Assembly: GCF_001995175.1 (NCBI RefSeq)
Contig: NZ_MUKN01000031.1
Location: forward strand, 1 to 47,245
Direction of reading: 5' to 3'
From: Rathayibacter rhapontici
Lineage (GTDB): Bacteria; Actinomycetota; Actinomycetes; Actinomycetales; Microbacteriaceae
Length of the DNA: 47,245 bases
Positions 10,005 to 18,191 of the stretch are shown in pieces. Numbering within the stretch: position 1 is the first letter of the stretch; each line of letters starts with the position of its first letter. Position numbers and translations under genes: made by a program. Under the pieces are notes generated by a model. The model was not told where the DNA came from, made no database searches, and was given only the letters and a program-made list of their open reading frames with translations.

Positions 10005-10043
10005 GGAGGCCGCCTCCCCCGCTGGTGCGGGAGGGCGGCCTCC
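10005..10043 (-). terminator. Hairpin terminator after the sugar transporter
   Basis: GGAGGCCGCC at 10005 pairs with GGCGGCCTCC at 10034, and the stem extends further through TCCC/GGGA pairs. It lies directly downstream of the transporter stop and upstream of rpsB. Confidence 0.75.
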
Positions 10044-10064
10044 GGGGTGTCGGGGGGGGCGCTG

Positions 10065-11525
10065 CTAGTTGCGCGCCGACTTCATCACGGTGCGGATGTG
10101 CAGGGTGTCCATCTCCTCCAGCGATCGGCCCTTGGTCTCGGGCACGAACATGAAGACGAAGACGAACGAGATCGCGGCGAACGCGGCGTAGAGGCCGTAC
10201 GCGAGCGTCAGCGAGACGTCCTGCGACAGGATCGGGAACGTCACCGTGATCGCGAAGTTGGCGATCCACTGCGCGGAGGCGGCGAGACCGAGCGCGGCGG
10301 CGCGGATCCGGTTCGGGAAGATCTCGCCGAGCAGGACCCAGACCAGCGGGCCCCAGGTCGCGCCGAAGAAGACGACGAAGGCGTTGGCCGAGACGAGGGC
10401 GATCGGGCCCCAGGCGCCGGGCAGCGAGACGTCCTCGCCGTCGATCGTCGACTGGCTGAACGCGATCGCCATCAACGCGAGCGAGATCGCCATGCCGGCG
10501 GAGCCGACCAGCAGCAGCGGCTTCCGGCCGACCTTGTCGACGAGGAAGATCGCGACGAAGGTGACCACGACGTTCACGACCGAGGTGAAGACGGAGATGG
10601 CGAACGAGTTGGACTCGTCGAATCCGACCGCGCTCCAGAGCGACGTGGAGTAGTAGAAGATCACGTTGATGCCGACGAACTGCTGGAACACCGAGAGCAG
10701 GATGCCGACCCAGACGACGGGGAGCAGTCCGAGCGCCGGGCCGCGCAGGCTCGAGCGCTTCGCGTTCTCGGCGTCCTCGTCGATGCGCTTCTGGATGTCG
10801 GCGAGCGCGTCGTCGACCTCCTCGCGGGGCGTGACGGTCGCGAGGACCCGGCGGGCCTCCTCCGTCTTGCCGCGAGTGGCGAGGAAGCGGGGCGACTCCG
10901 GCAGCGTCAGCGCGAGCAGGCCGTAGATCACGGCCGGGACGGCGCAGGCGATGAACATCCAGCGCCAGGCGGCGACTCCGAACCAGTACGGCTCGGACGC
11001 GCCGTTCGCACCCTCGGCGATGAGGGTGTCCGACAGCAGCGCGGCGAAGATGCCCAGCGTGATCGCGAGCTGCTGCAGCGAGGCGAGGGCGCCGCGGATC
11101 GCCTTCGGCGCGATCTCGGAGATGTAGGTGGGGGCGATCACCGAGGCGATGCCGATGCCGAGGCCTCCGACGACGCGCCAGAGGACGAGGTCCCAGACGG
11201 CGAACGCCGCACCGGCGCCGATGGAGGAGACGAAGAAGAGGCCGGCGCCCAGCAGCATCACCTTGATGCGGCCCCAGCGATCGGCGAGGCGGCCCGCGAG
11301 GTAGGCGCCGAGCGCGCAGCCCAGCAGTGCCGACGCGACGGCGAAGCCGATCAGCGCGGCCGAGAGGTCGAACTCGCCCTGCACCGCCTCGACCGCTCCG
11401 TTCACGACGGAGGAGTCGAAGCCGAAGAGGAAGCCGCCGACGGCGGCCGCGATGGCCAGGCCGATCACCTTCCTCCGGAGCTTGGCTGCTGAAGGGGCCG
11501 GTGTCTCGGATCGTCCCGTGGTCAT
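10065..11525 (-). CDS. MFS sugar porter (sugar:H+ symporter)
   Basis: 486 residues, 12 membrane segments. The sugar-porter signatures are all present: GRLADRWGR between TM2 and TM3, PESPRFLATRGK after TM6, GPLVWVLLGEIFPNRIR near TM10, and PETKGRSLEEMD at the C-terminus. The family imports hexoses, pentoses or polyols with protons (or by facilitation). The ATG at 11525 is chosen over the much longer upstream frame because GGAG stands 6 bases before it and the upstream part is low-quality Arg/Ser sequence. It interrupts the region between rpsB and the M23 gene. Substrate unknown. Confidence 0.9.
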   Translation of the reverse strand: MTTGRSETPAPSAAKLRRKVIGLAIAAAVGGFLFGFDSSVVNGAVEAVQGEFDLSAALIGFAVASALLGCALGAYLAGRLADRWGRIKVMLLGAGLFFVSSIGAGAAFAVWDLVLWRVVGGLGIGIASVIAPTYISEIAPKAIRGALASLQQLAITLGIFAALLSDTLIAEGANGASEPYWFGVAAWRWMFIACAVPAVIYGLLALTLPESPRFLATRGKTEEARRVLATVTPREEVDDALADIQKRIDEDAENAKRSSLRGPALGLLPVVWVGILLSVFQQFVGINVIFYYSTSLWSAVGFDESNSFAISVFTSVVNVVVTFVAIFLVDKVGRKPLLLVGSAGMAISLALMAIAFSQSTIDGEDVSLPGAWGPIALVSANAFVVFFGATWGPLVWVLLGEIFPNRIRAAALGLAASAQWIANFAITVTFPILSQDVSLTLAYGLYAAFAAISFVFVFMFVPETKGRSLEEMDTLHIRTVMKSARN

Positions 11526-11739
11526 GATCGTCTCCGCTCTGGCTGCCGGCCGGCGGCGCTGATGGCGCCCCGTGCCGGATTCACGCGAAGCGACGTTACT
11601 CCCGCGGGCGAGTCGGCCTCGACGGGTTGCGCTCCTGGACGATCGCGGAGAGTCCTCCACAGGAAGGGGCGCGCGGGGCTTCTCCCCCGGTCAGCACGGC
11701 CGGCGGTCGGCCGCGGCGCCGAGCCAGCAGGGTGAGCGG

Positions 11740-12636
11740 ATGACGACCACGATCCTCCGCCGCTCGGGCGTGTTCCTGGCGCTCCTCTCCGGCCTCCTGA
11801 TCCCGCCGACGGTGGTGCCGCCGGGATCGCTCTGGGCGTCTCCGGTTCCCGGGTTCACAGTGGTCGAGCCCTGGCGGGCGCCCGAGCACCGGTACGCGGC
11901 GGGCCACCGGGGCATCGACCTCGAGGCGACCGCGGGGGCGCCTGTGCTGGCGGTGACCGGCGGGACGGTGTCGTTCGCCGGGCGGGTGGTGGACCGCGGG
12001 GTGGTGAGCATCGAGCACGCCGACGGGCTGGTGTCGAGCGTCGAGCCGGTGGAGGCGACCGTGTCCGCGGGCGCGGTGGTCGCTCCGGGGGACGTGATCG
12101 GGACGGTCGGCGGCGGGGGCCACTGCGACGGGCGGTGCGTGCACCTGGGCGTCCGCGAGGACGGCGAGTACGTCTCCCCGATGCGCTACTTCGGCGGGAT
12201 CCCCCGGGCGGTGCTGCTGCCTCTCGACGGCGCCTCAGGCGCGCGGGTGGGCGAGCCGGTAGGCGTCGCGGATGCGCTCGGTCGAGACGTGCGTGTAGAT
12301 CTGGGTCGTCCCGAGGCTCGCGTGGCCGAGCATCTCCTGCACCGAGCGGAGGTCGGCTCCCCCGTCGAGCAGGTGGGTCGCGGCGGAGTGGCGGAGCGTG
12401 TGCGGGCCGGAGGGGCCGGAGCCGTCCTCGAGGAGGCGGGTGACGACTCCGTAGACCGTGCGGGGCGTCAGCCGGGAGCCGCGCCGGCCGAGCAGGAGGG
12501 CGTTCTGCGACTCGGGCTTCGCCAGGTCGGGGCGGGCCGTGTCGAGGTAGGCGACGAGCGCCTCCTTCGCCGGGACGCCGAAGGGGACGACGCGCTGCTT
12601 CGACCCCTTGCCGGTGACGAGGACGGTGAGCCGTGA
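11740..12636 (+). CDS. Secreted M23 (LytM-like) peptidase-family protein; 3' end uncertain
   Basis: A signal peptide covers about residues 1-34 and is followed by an M23 fold of about 110 residues. GHRGIDLEA supplies the usual His and Asp, then come VLAVTGGTVSFAG and a final HCDGRCVHLGVR. The HxH zinc pair reads C-V-H, so one metal-binding His is replaced; the protein may bind zinc by Cys or be a non-catalytic scaffold. The domain is complete by about 12220, but the frame then runs on to 12636 antisense to xerC, with composition that looks like a shadow. I suspect a lost stop through a base error near 12200-12240, so the stated end is not reliable. Confidence 0.7.
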   Translation: MTTTILRRSGVFLALLSGLLIPPTVVPPGSLWASPVPGFTVVEPWRAPEHRYAAGHRGIDLEATAGAPVLAVTGGTVSFAGRVVDRGVVSIEHADGLVSSVEPVEATVSAGAVVAPGDVIGTVGGGGHCDGRCVHLGVREDGEYVSPMRYFGGIPRAVLLPLDGASGARVGEPVGVADALGRDVRVDLGRPEARVAEHLLHRAEVGSPVEQVGRGGVAERVRAGGAGAVLEEAGDDSVDRAGRQPGAAPAEQEGVLRLGLRQVGAGRVEVGDERLLRRDAEGDDALLRPLAGDEDGEP

Positions 12637-13143
12637 GAGGTCGAGGTCGCCGATGTCGATCGCGACGAGCTCCGAGACGCGGATGCCGGAGGCGTAGAGC
12701 AGCTCGATGATGGCGAGGTCGCGGAGTGCGACCGGGTCGTCGGTCGCTCCGCGCGCTGTCACGACGTCGATCACCTGCTCCGTCTGCGCCTGCGTGAGGA
12801 CGTGCGGGAGGGAGCGGCCCGCCTTCGGAGTGCGGAGCCGTGCGGCGACGTCGGTCGGCGTGCGCTCGGTGCGCTGCGCCCAGGAGGAGAAGGAGCGGAC
12901 CGCCGCGGTGCGACGGGCGAGCGTGGCCCGCGAGACGCCGGTCTGCGTCTGCTGCCACAGCCAGTCGCGGAGGAGCTCGAGGTCGACCTCGGCGAGGGTC
13001 GAGACGCCCTTCGTCGCGGCATGGGCGAGGAGGGTGGCGATGTCGCCGCGGTAGCCCTTGGCCGTCGCGGGTGAGAGCGAGCGCTCGTCGAGCACGTAGC
13101 GGAGGAAGTCGTCGACGGCACCGGCCAGGCTCTCGTCGCGCAC
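12235..13143 (-). CDS. xerC: Tyrosine recombinase XerC-type
   Basis: 302 residues from GTG 13143. The N-terminal SAM-like core-binding domain is residues 1-90. The catalytic domain shows the Arg of ASGIRVSEL, Lys of GKGSKQRVVP, HTLRHSAATHLL and GHASLGTTQIYTHV with the nucleophilic Tyr. The length matches XerC/XerD, which resolve chromosome dimers at dif. It is a chromosomal housekeeping gene located between dprA and the M23 gene, outside the att sites of the element in comM, and is not the integrase of that element. Confidence 0.9.
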   Translation of the reverse strand: MRDESLAGAVDDFLRYVLDERSLSPATAKGYRGDIATLLAHAATKGVSTLAEVDLELLRDWLWQQTQTGVSRATLARRTAAVRSFSSWAQRTERTPTDVAARLRTPKAGRSLPHVLTQAQTEQVIDVVTARGATDDPVALRDLAIIELLYASGIRVSELVAIDIGDLDLSRLTVLVTGKGSKQRVVPFGVPAKEALVAYLDTARPDLAKPESQNALLLGRRGSRLTPRTVYGVVTRLLEDGSGPSGPHTLRHSAATHLLDGGADLRSVQEMLGHASLGTTQIYTHVSTERIRDAYRLAHPRA

Positions 13144-13149
13144 CGCCTC

Positions 13150-14088
13150 TCACGCCTCCACGGCGGGCATGCGCGACCACAGATCGATGCGGCCCTGTTC
13201 GTCGAGCTCCTCGAGCCGTTCGATCAGATCGGTGCCGAAGCGGGTGGCGATCGGAGCGGTCGCGCTGGGCACGAGCGAGGTCGCGATGGTCTCGGGGTGC
13301 ACGTGGACGAGCGAGAGGCTCTGGGCGCCGTCGATCCCCCGCAACTCCCGTTCGGGCGCGCCGAGATCCATCGTGTAGCTGGTCGCGCCGGCGACGAAGA
13401 CGGGGACACCGGCGAAGGTCGCGGCCGTCGGGTAGTGCAGGTGGCCGCCGAGGATCGCCCGGACGTCGCTCCCGCGGACGACCTCTTCGAGCCGCTCGAT
13501 CCCGCGGAGCTCGAGCACCGTCATCGCACCGAGTGGCGTGGGGAGCGGCGGGTGGTGGAGGGCGAGGATCGTGCCGAGCGGGGCCGGCGTCGCGAGCTGG
13601 TCGGCGAGGTTCTCGAGCTGCTCGTCGGTGAGCGCCCCGTGGTGGAAGCCGGGCACCGCGCTGTCGAGGGCGATGAGCCGCAGTCCGTCGAGGTCGACGA
13701 CCTGGTCGATCGGCGTCTCGCCGTCGTCGAGCGGCTGGTCGAGGAGCACGCGTCGGAACGCCCGCCGCTCGTCGTGATTGCCCATCACCCAGACGATCGG
13801 GGCGCCGAAGCGCGCGGCGAGCGGATCGAGCGCCGCCTTCACCCGCCGGTAGGCGTCCTCCTCGCCGCGGTCGGCCACGTCACCGGTGACGACGATGGCA
13901 TCGAGTCGACCGCCGCGCTCCGCGAGTCGTGCGAGGGCCTGGTCGAGTCGCGCGACCGTGTCGACCACTCCGTAGAGCGGAGCGCCCTCGGCGAGGAAGT
14001 GCGTGTCGCTGAGGTGCGCGATCACCCGATCGGCCGCCCGGAAGTGCCCGAGCTGCGGATGCTCCGCCGCCGTCGCCTCGTCGTCCAT
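13150..14088 (-). CDS. Metallophosphoesterase, CpdA/GpdQ-like
   Basis: 312 residues with the full metallophosphoesterase metal-ligand set in order: LSDTHF (residues about 26-31), GDVADRG, GNHDERR, HHPPLP and GHLHYP. This layout is typical of class III phosphodiesterases such as CpdA, which hydrolyse cyclic nucleotides or glycerophosphodiesters using two metal ions. There is no signal peptide, so it is cytosolic. It is followed closely (6 bases) by xerC. The physiological substrate cannot be told from sequence. Confidence 0.88.
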   Translation of the reverse strand: MDDEATAAEHPQLGHFRAADRVIAHLSDTHFLAEGAPLYGVVDTVARLDQALARLAERGGRLDAIVVTGDVADRGEEDAYRRVKAALDPLAARFGAPIVWVMGNHDERRAFRRVLLDQPLDDGETPIDQVVDLDGLRLIALDSAVPGFHHGALTDEQLENLADQLATPAPLGTILALHHPPLPTPLGAMTVLELRGIERLEEVVRGSDVRAILGGHLHYPTAATFAGVPVFVAGATSYTMDLGAPERELRGIDGAQSLSLVHVHPETIATSLVPSATAPIATRFGTDLIERLEELDEQGRIDLWSRMPAVEA

Positions 14089-14218
14089 GCCGCTCCCCTC
14101 GCTGACTTGCTTTCAGCGTAGGGCGGACGACCGACAGCGGGCGTCCGGCGAGCCGCGGGATCGAGGCGGCCTTGCGAGCGGCACCTTCATCCAGGCGGCG
14201 GTCCTCGGCGCCGTGGGA

Positions 14219-15415
14219 TCAGCGCGGAGGCACCGACCACCTCCCGTCGTCGGTGCGCTGCACATGGGCCTCCGCCAGGAGCGCGCCGAGGATCGCGAGC
14301 GCGTCGGACACGCGGAGCCCGAGATGCTGCGCGAGCGCCTCGGTGTCTTGCAGTCCGCGGTCTCGCAATGCGGTGACGAGGCGGGAGGCCGGTCCGGGAA
14401 CGGGGTCCGTCGGGAGGCTCTCCCCCACGCCGAGGAGCTCGAGGACCTCCGGGGCCGTGGTGACGCAGGTCGCCGCGAACTCTCGGAGGAGGCGGTGGCA
14501 GCCGGCGGAGGACGCGCTCGTGACGGGGCCGGGGACGGCTCCGAGGGGGCGGCCGAGAGCGGCCGCATGACCGGCGGTGTTCAGTGATCCGGACCGGGCG
14601 CCGGCCTCGACGATGACCGTCGCGCCCGCTGAGGCGGCGATGAGCCGGTTGCGCTGCAGGAACCGCCATCTCGTCGGAGTGGTGCCGGGTGGCACCTCGG
14701 TGACGACCGCGCAGCCGGGAGTCGCGATGATGCGGTGCAGCAGCTCGGAGTGCGCCGTCGGATAGAGCCTGTCGGGCCCGCCGGCGAGGAAGGCGACCGT
14801 GCGCCCGCCGGAGCCGAGCACGGCGCGGTGGCCGACCGCGTCGATGCCGAAGGCACCGCCGGAGACGACGAGGACGCCGCGATCGGCGACTGCTGCGGCG
14901 AGCTCGGCGGTGACGTGCTCGCCGTACCCGGTGGCCGCTCGCGCGCCGACGAGGGCGAGCCGGTGGGTCGGGGCGAAGGCGGAGGGGTCGCCGCGGGACC
15001 AGAGGACGAGCGGGGCGTGCGGACCCAGGTCGTCGAGTGCCGCCGGCCATCCGGGCGAGCCGGGCAGGAGCAGGTGGGCCTTGAGCTTCTGCGCGATGTC
15101 GATGCGACGCAGGACCAGCGCGCGGTCCAGGCGAGGCCGCCAGCGCTCGAGGCCCGCCGCGAGGGCGGACAGCTCGCCGGGTGTGCAGTCGGAGTCGGCG
15201 AGAACATCGGAGGCGGTCGCGGACGAGACGACGTGCGCGAGCGCGGTGGTGGCGCCGACGGCCTCGATGAGCGTCGCCGCGACGGCGTCGCCCGGCTCGG
15301 TCAGCCCGCTCCATGTCGCACGCGCGAGCACGTCGGCGGCCTCGGAGGCGTCTCCCTCGGCCAGGAGGGACCGGGCGGCGCGGAGCTCGGAGCGATCGAA
15401 CAGGTTCGCGGTCAT
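14219..15415 (-). CDS. dprA: DNA-processing protein DprA
   Basis: 398 residues. The Rossmann-like DprA core has ALVGARAATGYG, VVSGGAFGIDAVGHR, FLAGGPDRLYP, FLQRNRLIAA, VVEAGARSGSLNTA and GPVTSASSAGCHRLL, followed by a winged-helix C-terminal domain. It binds single-stranded DNA and loads RecA during natural transformation. The start ATG at 15415 overlaps the comM stop (ATGA), so the two were translationally coupled before comM was split by the element. Confidence 0.95.
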   Translation of the reverse strand: MTANLFDRSELRAARSLLAEGDASEAADVLARATWSGLTEPGDAVAATLIEAVGATTALAHVVSSATASDVLADSDCTPGELSALAAGLERWRPRLDRALVLRRIDIAQKLKAHLLLPGSPGWPAALDDLGPHAPLVLWSRGDPSAFAPTHRLALVGARAATGYGEHVTAELAAAVADRGVLVVSGGAFGIDAVGHRAVLGSGGRTVAFLAGGPDRLYPTAHSELLHRIIATPGCAVVTEVPPGTTPTRWRFLQRNRLIAASAGATVIVEAGARSGSLNTAGHAAALGRPLGAVPGPVTSASSAGCHRLLREFAATCVTTAPEVLELLGVGESLPTDPVPGPASRLVTALRDRGLQDTEALAQHLGLRVSDALAILGALLAEAHVQRTDDGRWSVPPR

Positions 15416-16024
15416 GCCGCACCTCCTCGGAGGACGAGGGCGCGTCCGAGATGACCGGCGGTCGGCCTCTCCGCGTCGTCGAGGTCCGCGAGCGTCCACG
15501 CCAGGCGGAGCACCCGGTCGTAGCCGCGCATCGTGACGAGGCCGCGCTCCAGCGCCTTGTCGAGGGTCCGCGACTCCGAGGACGTCGGCCGCTGGTCGCC
15601 GGAGCGGAGCCAGCTGCCGGAGACCTCGGCGTTCGTCGTCCAGGGCGTGCGCCGGAGTCTCTCTCGGGCTCGGTCGCGAGCCGCGGTCACCCGTGCGCGC
15701 GCATCCGCCGTGGTGATGCCCTGCTCCTCCCTCCGCGCGGCGAGTTGAGCGGCTCCGATGCGGCGAACGGTGAGACGGATGTCGACCCGGTCGAGCAGTG
15801 GTCCGCTCAACCGGGCGAGATAGCGGCGCCGCAGAGCGGGAGCGCACGTGCACGTCTCCCCCGGGATGCCGTGGCGACCGCACGGGCAGGGGTTCGCGGC
15901 GAGGACCAGCTGCACGCGCGCCGGGAACTCGGCGACCGCGTTCGCGCGGTGGATGCGGATGACGCCCGACTCCAGCGGTTGCCGGAGCGCGTCGAGCGCG
16001 ACCGCGCTGAACTCGGGAGCCTCG
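15412..16024 (-). pseudogene. comM: comM (Mg-chelatase-like ATPase), 3' part, cut off by the element
   Basis: The reading frame enters at the attL core and encodes EAPEFS, RQPLESGVIRIHRANAV, VLAANPCPCG, LLDRVDI and the C-terminal Mg-chelatase domain to the stop. The matching 5' part is 12.1 kb away at 28127-29062. Joining the two at the shared GCCTCG core gives 1536 bases, 512 codons in frame, the normal ComM size. ComM is a hexameric helicase that promotes branch migration during natural transformation. In this integrated state no full protein can be made, although the fragment could be restored by excision. Confidence 0.95.
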
Positions 16025-16047
16025 GCGTGCTGTCTCAGATAACGTCG
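16019..16047. other. attL (core plus element arm)
   Basis: The core GCCTCG (16019-16024) joins comM sequence on the left to the element on the right. The arm CTCAGATAACGTCG at 16034-16047 is the exact reverse complement of the arm at 28113-28126. Joining 28113-28139 to 16025-16047 rebuilds a 50-bp attP whose centre falls on the TC of the core, the expected non-palindromic overlap dinucleotide for a serine integrase. Confidence 0.9.
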
Positions 16048-16068
16048 TTCGTGACGGGATGAGGAACG

Positions 16069-17532
16069 ATGCCAGTTCGAGCAGTGATCTACGCGCGCCT
16101 ATCGGATGACAGGGACGGCCGGAAGGTCGGCGTCCAGAACCAGCTTGACGACTGTCGACAGCTTGCGAAAGCGCGCGGCTGGTCAGTTGAGCGCGAGTTC
16201 AAGGACATGTCCACGTCAGCGTCGAAGAAGACGGTGACGCGCCCTGCCTACAACGAGCTCGTGGCTGCTTTCCGAGCTGGTCAGTTCGACGCCCTTCTCT
16301 GCTGGGACCTGGACCGCCTGACAAGGCAGCCGCGACAGCTTGAGGACTGGATCGACGCTGCGGAGGATCGCGGTCTGCTGATCGTCACCGCGAACGGCGA
16401 GGCGGATCTGAGCACCGATGGAGGAAGGCTCTTCGCTCGGATGAAGGCCGCCGTCGGCAAGGGCGAAGCAGAGCGCAACTCGGCACGAGTAAAGAGGAAC
16501 GTTCTCGCTCGTCAGGAGGCCGGGCGTTGGCACGGAGGGCAGGTGCCGTTCGGGTACCAGCGTGGCGGCGACAGCATCGTCCCTGACCCTGCCGAGACGG
16601 CGCTCGTGACTGAGGCTGCACGTCGACTCCTTGCCGGAGACAGCATGTACGGCGTCACCCAGGACTGGAACCGCAGAGGCGTGACCACTCGCGGCGGTTT
16701 TCACTGGCGGCAGGCGAACCTCCGCGCGATCCTGACGAATCGAACCCTGATCGCCGAAACCAAGTCCGGCGCAGCAGCGCAGTGGGAGCCGATCCTCGAC
16801 CGGCGAACGTTCGACCGGCTCGCGTCCCTGTTCAGCGACCCCTCGCGGAAAGTGACCCACTCCCCCGGCGTCAAGGGGAGCAAGTACTCGATGGCAGGGG
16901 GACTGACCGTCTGCGGTCGATGCGGGAAGCGTCTGATCACGTCGATGCAGCACGGACGCCCGGCCCTGAAGTGCACGAAGATCGTCAACGGTGACGACGC
17001 CTGCGGAAGCATGGTGATCGGCCACGACGACCTTGAGTCATACGTCTTCGACGTCGTGATGCAGTCGCTCAACGAGAAGAACCCGCGCCTGCGCACCCGC
17101 CTCGCTGGGCAAGACCCTGCCGACGACGCGAAGATCGCCCAACTCGAAGCGCGACGCGATGACCTCCGGGACCAGAAGAGCCGCGCGGACGACCTGTTCA
17201 TCCGAGGTGCGCTGTCAGAGCGCGAGCACGCCCAGCACGTCGAGCGCGTGAGAGTGGAGACGGACGAGACGACACGACAGATCGACGCCCTCCTCGGGAC
17301 GTCGATCATGACGGACGCACTCGCGGACGGGCTCGACTGGCGCTCCTGGTCGCCCGAGCGTCGCCGCAACTTCCTGCGAGTGCTGATTCAGCGCGTCGAG
17401 GTGCACGAGTTCCCGAAGGGCATGGGCAGCTACGTGCGCCAGCGCTCGGATGAGAAGGCGGAGGAATTCGCGCAGCGGAAACTGGCTCATCGCGACGCGC
17501 TGATGGGCGAGCGGGTCGTGATCGTCAGCTAG
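16069..17532 (+). CDS. int: Large serine recombinase (integrase)
   Basis: 487 residues. The resolvase-type catalytic domain begins RAVIYARLSDDRDG with the nucleophile Ser12, and CWDLDRLTRQ near residues 79-87 holds the conserved Asp-Arg pair. A recombinase domain (WHGGQVPFGY to NLRAILTNRT) follows, then a zinc ribbon (CGRCGKRL with later Cys pairs near 284-317) and a coiled-coil segment near residues 350-400. This is the full layout of phiC31/Bxb1-type integrases that recombine attP with attB unidirectionally. It starts 22 bases from the attL arm, the usual position. No recognisable recombination directionality factor was found; one of the small ORFs may serve. Confidence 0.95.
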   Translation: MPVRAVIYARLSDDRDGRKVGVQNQLDDCRQLAKARGWSVEREFKDMSTSASKKTVTRPAYNELVAAFRAGQFDALLCWDLDRLTRQPRQLEDWIDAAEDRGLLIVTANGEADLSTDGGRLFARMKAAVGKGEAERNSARVKRNVLARQEAGRWHGGQVPFGYQRGGDSIVPDPAETALVTEAARRLLAGDSMYGVTQDWNRRGVTTRGGFHWRQANLRAILTNRTLIAETKSGAAAQWEPILDRRTFDRLASLFSDPSRKVTHSPGVKGSKYSMAGGLTVCGRCGKRLITSMQHGRPALKCTKIVNGDDACGSMVIGHDDLESYVFDVVMQSLNEKNPRLRTRLAGQDPADDAKIAQLEARRDDLRDQKSRADDLFIRGALSEREHAQHVERVRVETDETTRQIDALLGTSIMTDALADGLDWRSWSPERRRNFLRVLIQRVEVHEFPKGMGSYVRQRSDEKAEEFAQRKLAHRDALMGERVVIVS

Positions 17533-18121
17533 ACGAGGCCTTGAGGAAGTCCGGATTCAGGGTTGGTGCTGATGCGAGCGTCGTCTCCTCGGGATCCTTC
17601 GCGCTGATCGATGCGAGCGTGATGATCTCGTAGAAGAGCGAGCTGAGCCGCAGGAACTTGACGATCGCAAGCAGCAGCCCTGCCTCGAACGCCCAGCGAG
17701 CGACGACCGGGAGGACAGCGGTCGAGTGGACAGAAGGGTCGACGACCAGGGCCGCGAGTGCCACGAGGGCCGAGAGCATCCCAACACGAAAGACGCTCTG
17801 CCAATTTTTCGCCAGGGTCTTAGCCGCCTGATTGCGCAGTGCCTCGGCGCGCGCGCCCTTCGCTGAACTCAGCTGACTGATCGCGATCGAACTGAAGGAA
17901 CCCAGCAGGGAGACGACGACGGCCGTCGACGAGTAGACCGTGCGCCGGTCGGCCGGAAGCGCATTCCCGAGGACGTCGAACACGGGGCTGAGCCACGTGA
18001 TCAGCCCCGCGTGAACGATCAGGACTGCGAAGACGATGACGAGGTCGAACCACAGCCGGTCGAGCCAGAAGCTACGCGCTGCGCCGAGTGGTCCCGAGGC
18101 TGAGCCTTTCGATTCGACCAT
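17525..18121 (-). CDS. Four-helix membrane protein, RexB-like candidate
   Basis: 198 residues from the ATG at 18121 (GAGG six bases upstream). Four hydrophobic segments are visible at about 25-44, 61-83, 110-128 and 135-158, with short loops and hydrophilic ends. Lambda RexB is a four-helix inner-membrane protein that forms ion channels and lies directly after rexA. Here the gene lies directly after the RexA-like gene on the same strand, 70 bases downstream. The RexB assignment rests on topology and gene order, not on sequence identity. It converges on the integrase with an 8-base overlap. A general membrane effector of a defence pair is the alternative. Confidence 0.6.
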   Translation of the reverse strand: MVESKGSASGPLGAARSFWLDRLWFDLVIVFAVLIVHAGLITWLSPVFDVLGNALPADRRTVYSSTAVVVSLLGSFSSIAISQLSSAKGARAEALRNQAAKTLAKNWQSVFRVGMLSALVALAALVVDPSVHSTAVLPVVARWAFEAGLLLAIVKFLRLSSLFYEIITLASISAKDPEETTLASAPTLNPDFLKASSS

Positions 18122-18191
18122 GCTCCACCTCGATCTACCCGCTGGCCGTGCCAACGTTACAACCAGTGAGTCTCAGGCCCACCTCCGACAT

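Noticed and set aside
11526..11660. N-terminal extension of the sugar porter
   Set aside because: The added residues are Arg-rich and unlike any porter; the ATG at 11525 has a good ribosome-binding site.
12235..13143. XerC-type recombinase considered as integrase of the element
   Set aside because: It lies outside the att sites in a conserved host position, and the element has its own serine integrase next to attL.
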